DNA from: Diplosphaera chodatii | Lineage: Eukaryota; Chlorophyta; Trebouxiophyceae; Prasiolales; Stichococcaceae | Direction: 5' to 3' | Assembly (NCBI GenBank): GCA_032358165.1 | Contig: JAALGY010000061.1 | Location: 1,178,001-1,242,000 of the forward strand | Length of the DNA stretch: 64,000 nucleotides | Part shown: positions 63,986-64,000 of the stretch, piece by piece | How positions within the stretch are numbered: position 1 is the first letter of the stretch | How the letters are laid out: every line of letters begins with the position of its first letter | The notes under the pieces: model-generated | Database searches by the model: none | Seen by the model: the letters and a program-made list of their open reading frames with translations, nothing else | What the model was told of the DNA's origin: nothing | Translations under genes and position numbers: made by a program

Positions 63986-64000
63986 GCTGCTCCCGGTGCT

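Overview
The window is nuclear DNA of a green alga (Chlorophyta; a trebouxiophyte such as the Coccomyxa/Chlorella group is my guess from general look, not a proven placement). Reasons: dense spliceosomal introns of roughly 40-500 bp with GTGAG/GTGCG-type donors and TGCAG acceptors; GC-rich, Ala/Gln-rich coding sequence; TGTAA motifs just past several stop codons (the usual chlorophyte poly(A) signal); and plastid-type genes with plant-like architecture (KEA1/2-like K+/H+ antiporter with a coiled-coil N-terminus, m-type thioredoxin with a transit peptide, a stand-alone Moco insertase). There is no sign of prokaryotic operons, CRISPR, phage or IS elements. Most open frames in the window are antisense or intron read-through shadows; the genes below were rebuilt by joining exons whose phases agree and whose products look like known families.

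Layout, left to right: 3' end of an ISWI-type chromatin remodeler with PHD-type zinc fingers (+, 1-3052); a 67-residue single-membrane-span protein (-, 3748-3951); molybdopterin molybdenumtransferase MoeA/CNX1E (+, 4436-8411); spindle-checkpoint HORMA protein MAD2 (-, 8984-10468); an unrecognised small membrane protein, possibly thylakoid (+, 11058-11974); organellar/bacterial-type leucyl-tRNA synthetase (-, 12256-18206) followed on the same strand by eukaryotic-type tryptophanyl-tRNA synthetase (-, 18656-about 21300); a large coiled-coil protein (+, 22043-about 26044); an unrecognised disordered protein (-, 26258-27526); a p24/emp24 cargo receptor (+, 28238-30379); three tandem PLAC8-family Cys-rich proteins (+, 30918-36626); a SlyD-like FKBP fused to methionine sulfoxide reductase A (-, 37260-40014); thioredoxin m (+, 40588-42004); the KEA antiporter (-, 42829-about 51001); an unrecognised four-exon gene (+, 51288-52383); a GUCD1/plant GC1-type papain-fold protein (+, 52404-about 54115); a poorly resolved small gene (+, 54380-55589); ribosome biogenesis factor BRX1 (-, 55697-58152); ribosomal protein eS28 (+, 58653-59642); a TMEM222/RTE1-like membrane protein (-, 60174-60965); and a mitochondrial stomatin-like SPFH protein (-, 61521-63985).

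The most interesting unit is 37.2-42.0 kb. A gene joining an FKBP prolyl isomerase of the SlyD type (with insert-in-flap domain) to a complete MsrA, including the C-terminal recycling cysteines, lies head to head (573 bp between start codons) with plastid thioredoxin m, the class of reductant MsrA enzymes use. This suggests a co-regulated plastid protein-repair module in which one polypeptide could both refold (prolyl isomerase) and repair (Met-sulfoxide reductase) clients, recharged by its divergent neighbour. Other notable points are the PLAC8 array in which the middle copy has lost every intron, the eS28 gene whose first coding exon is just the ATG, and the head-to-head BRX1/eS28 ribosome pair.
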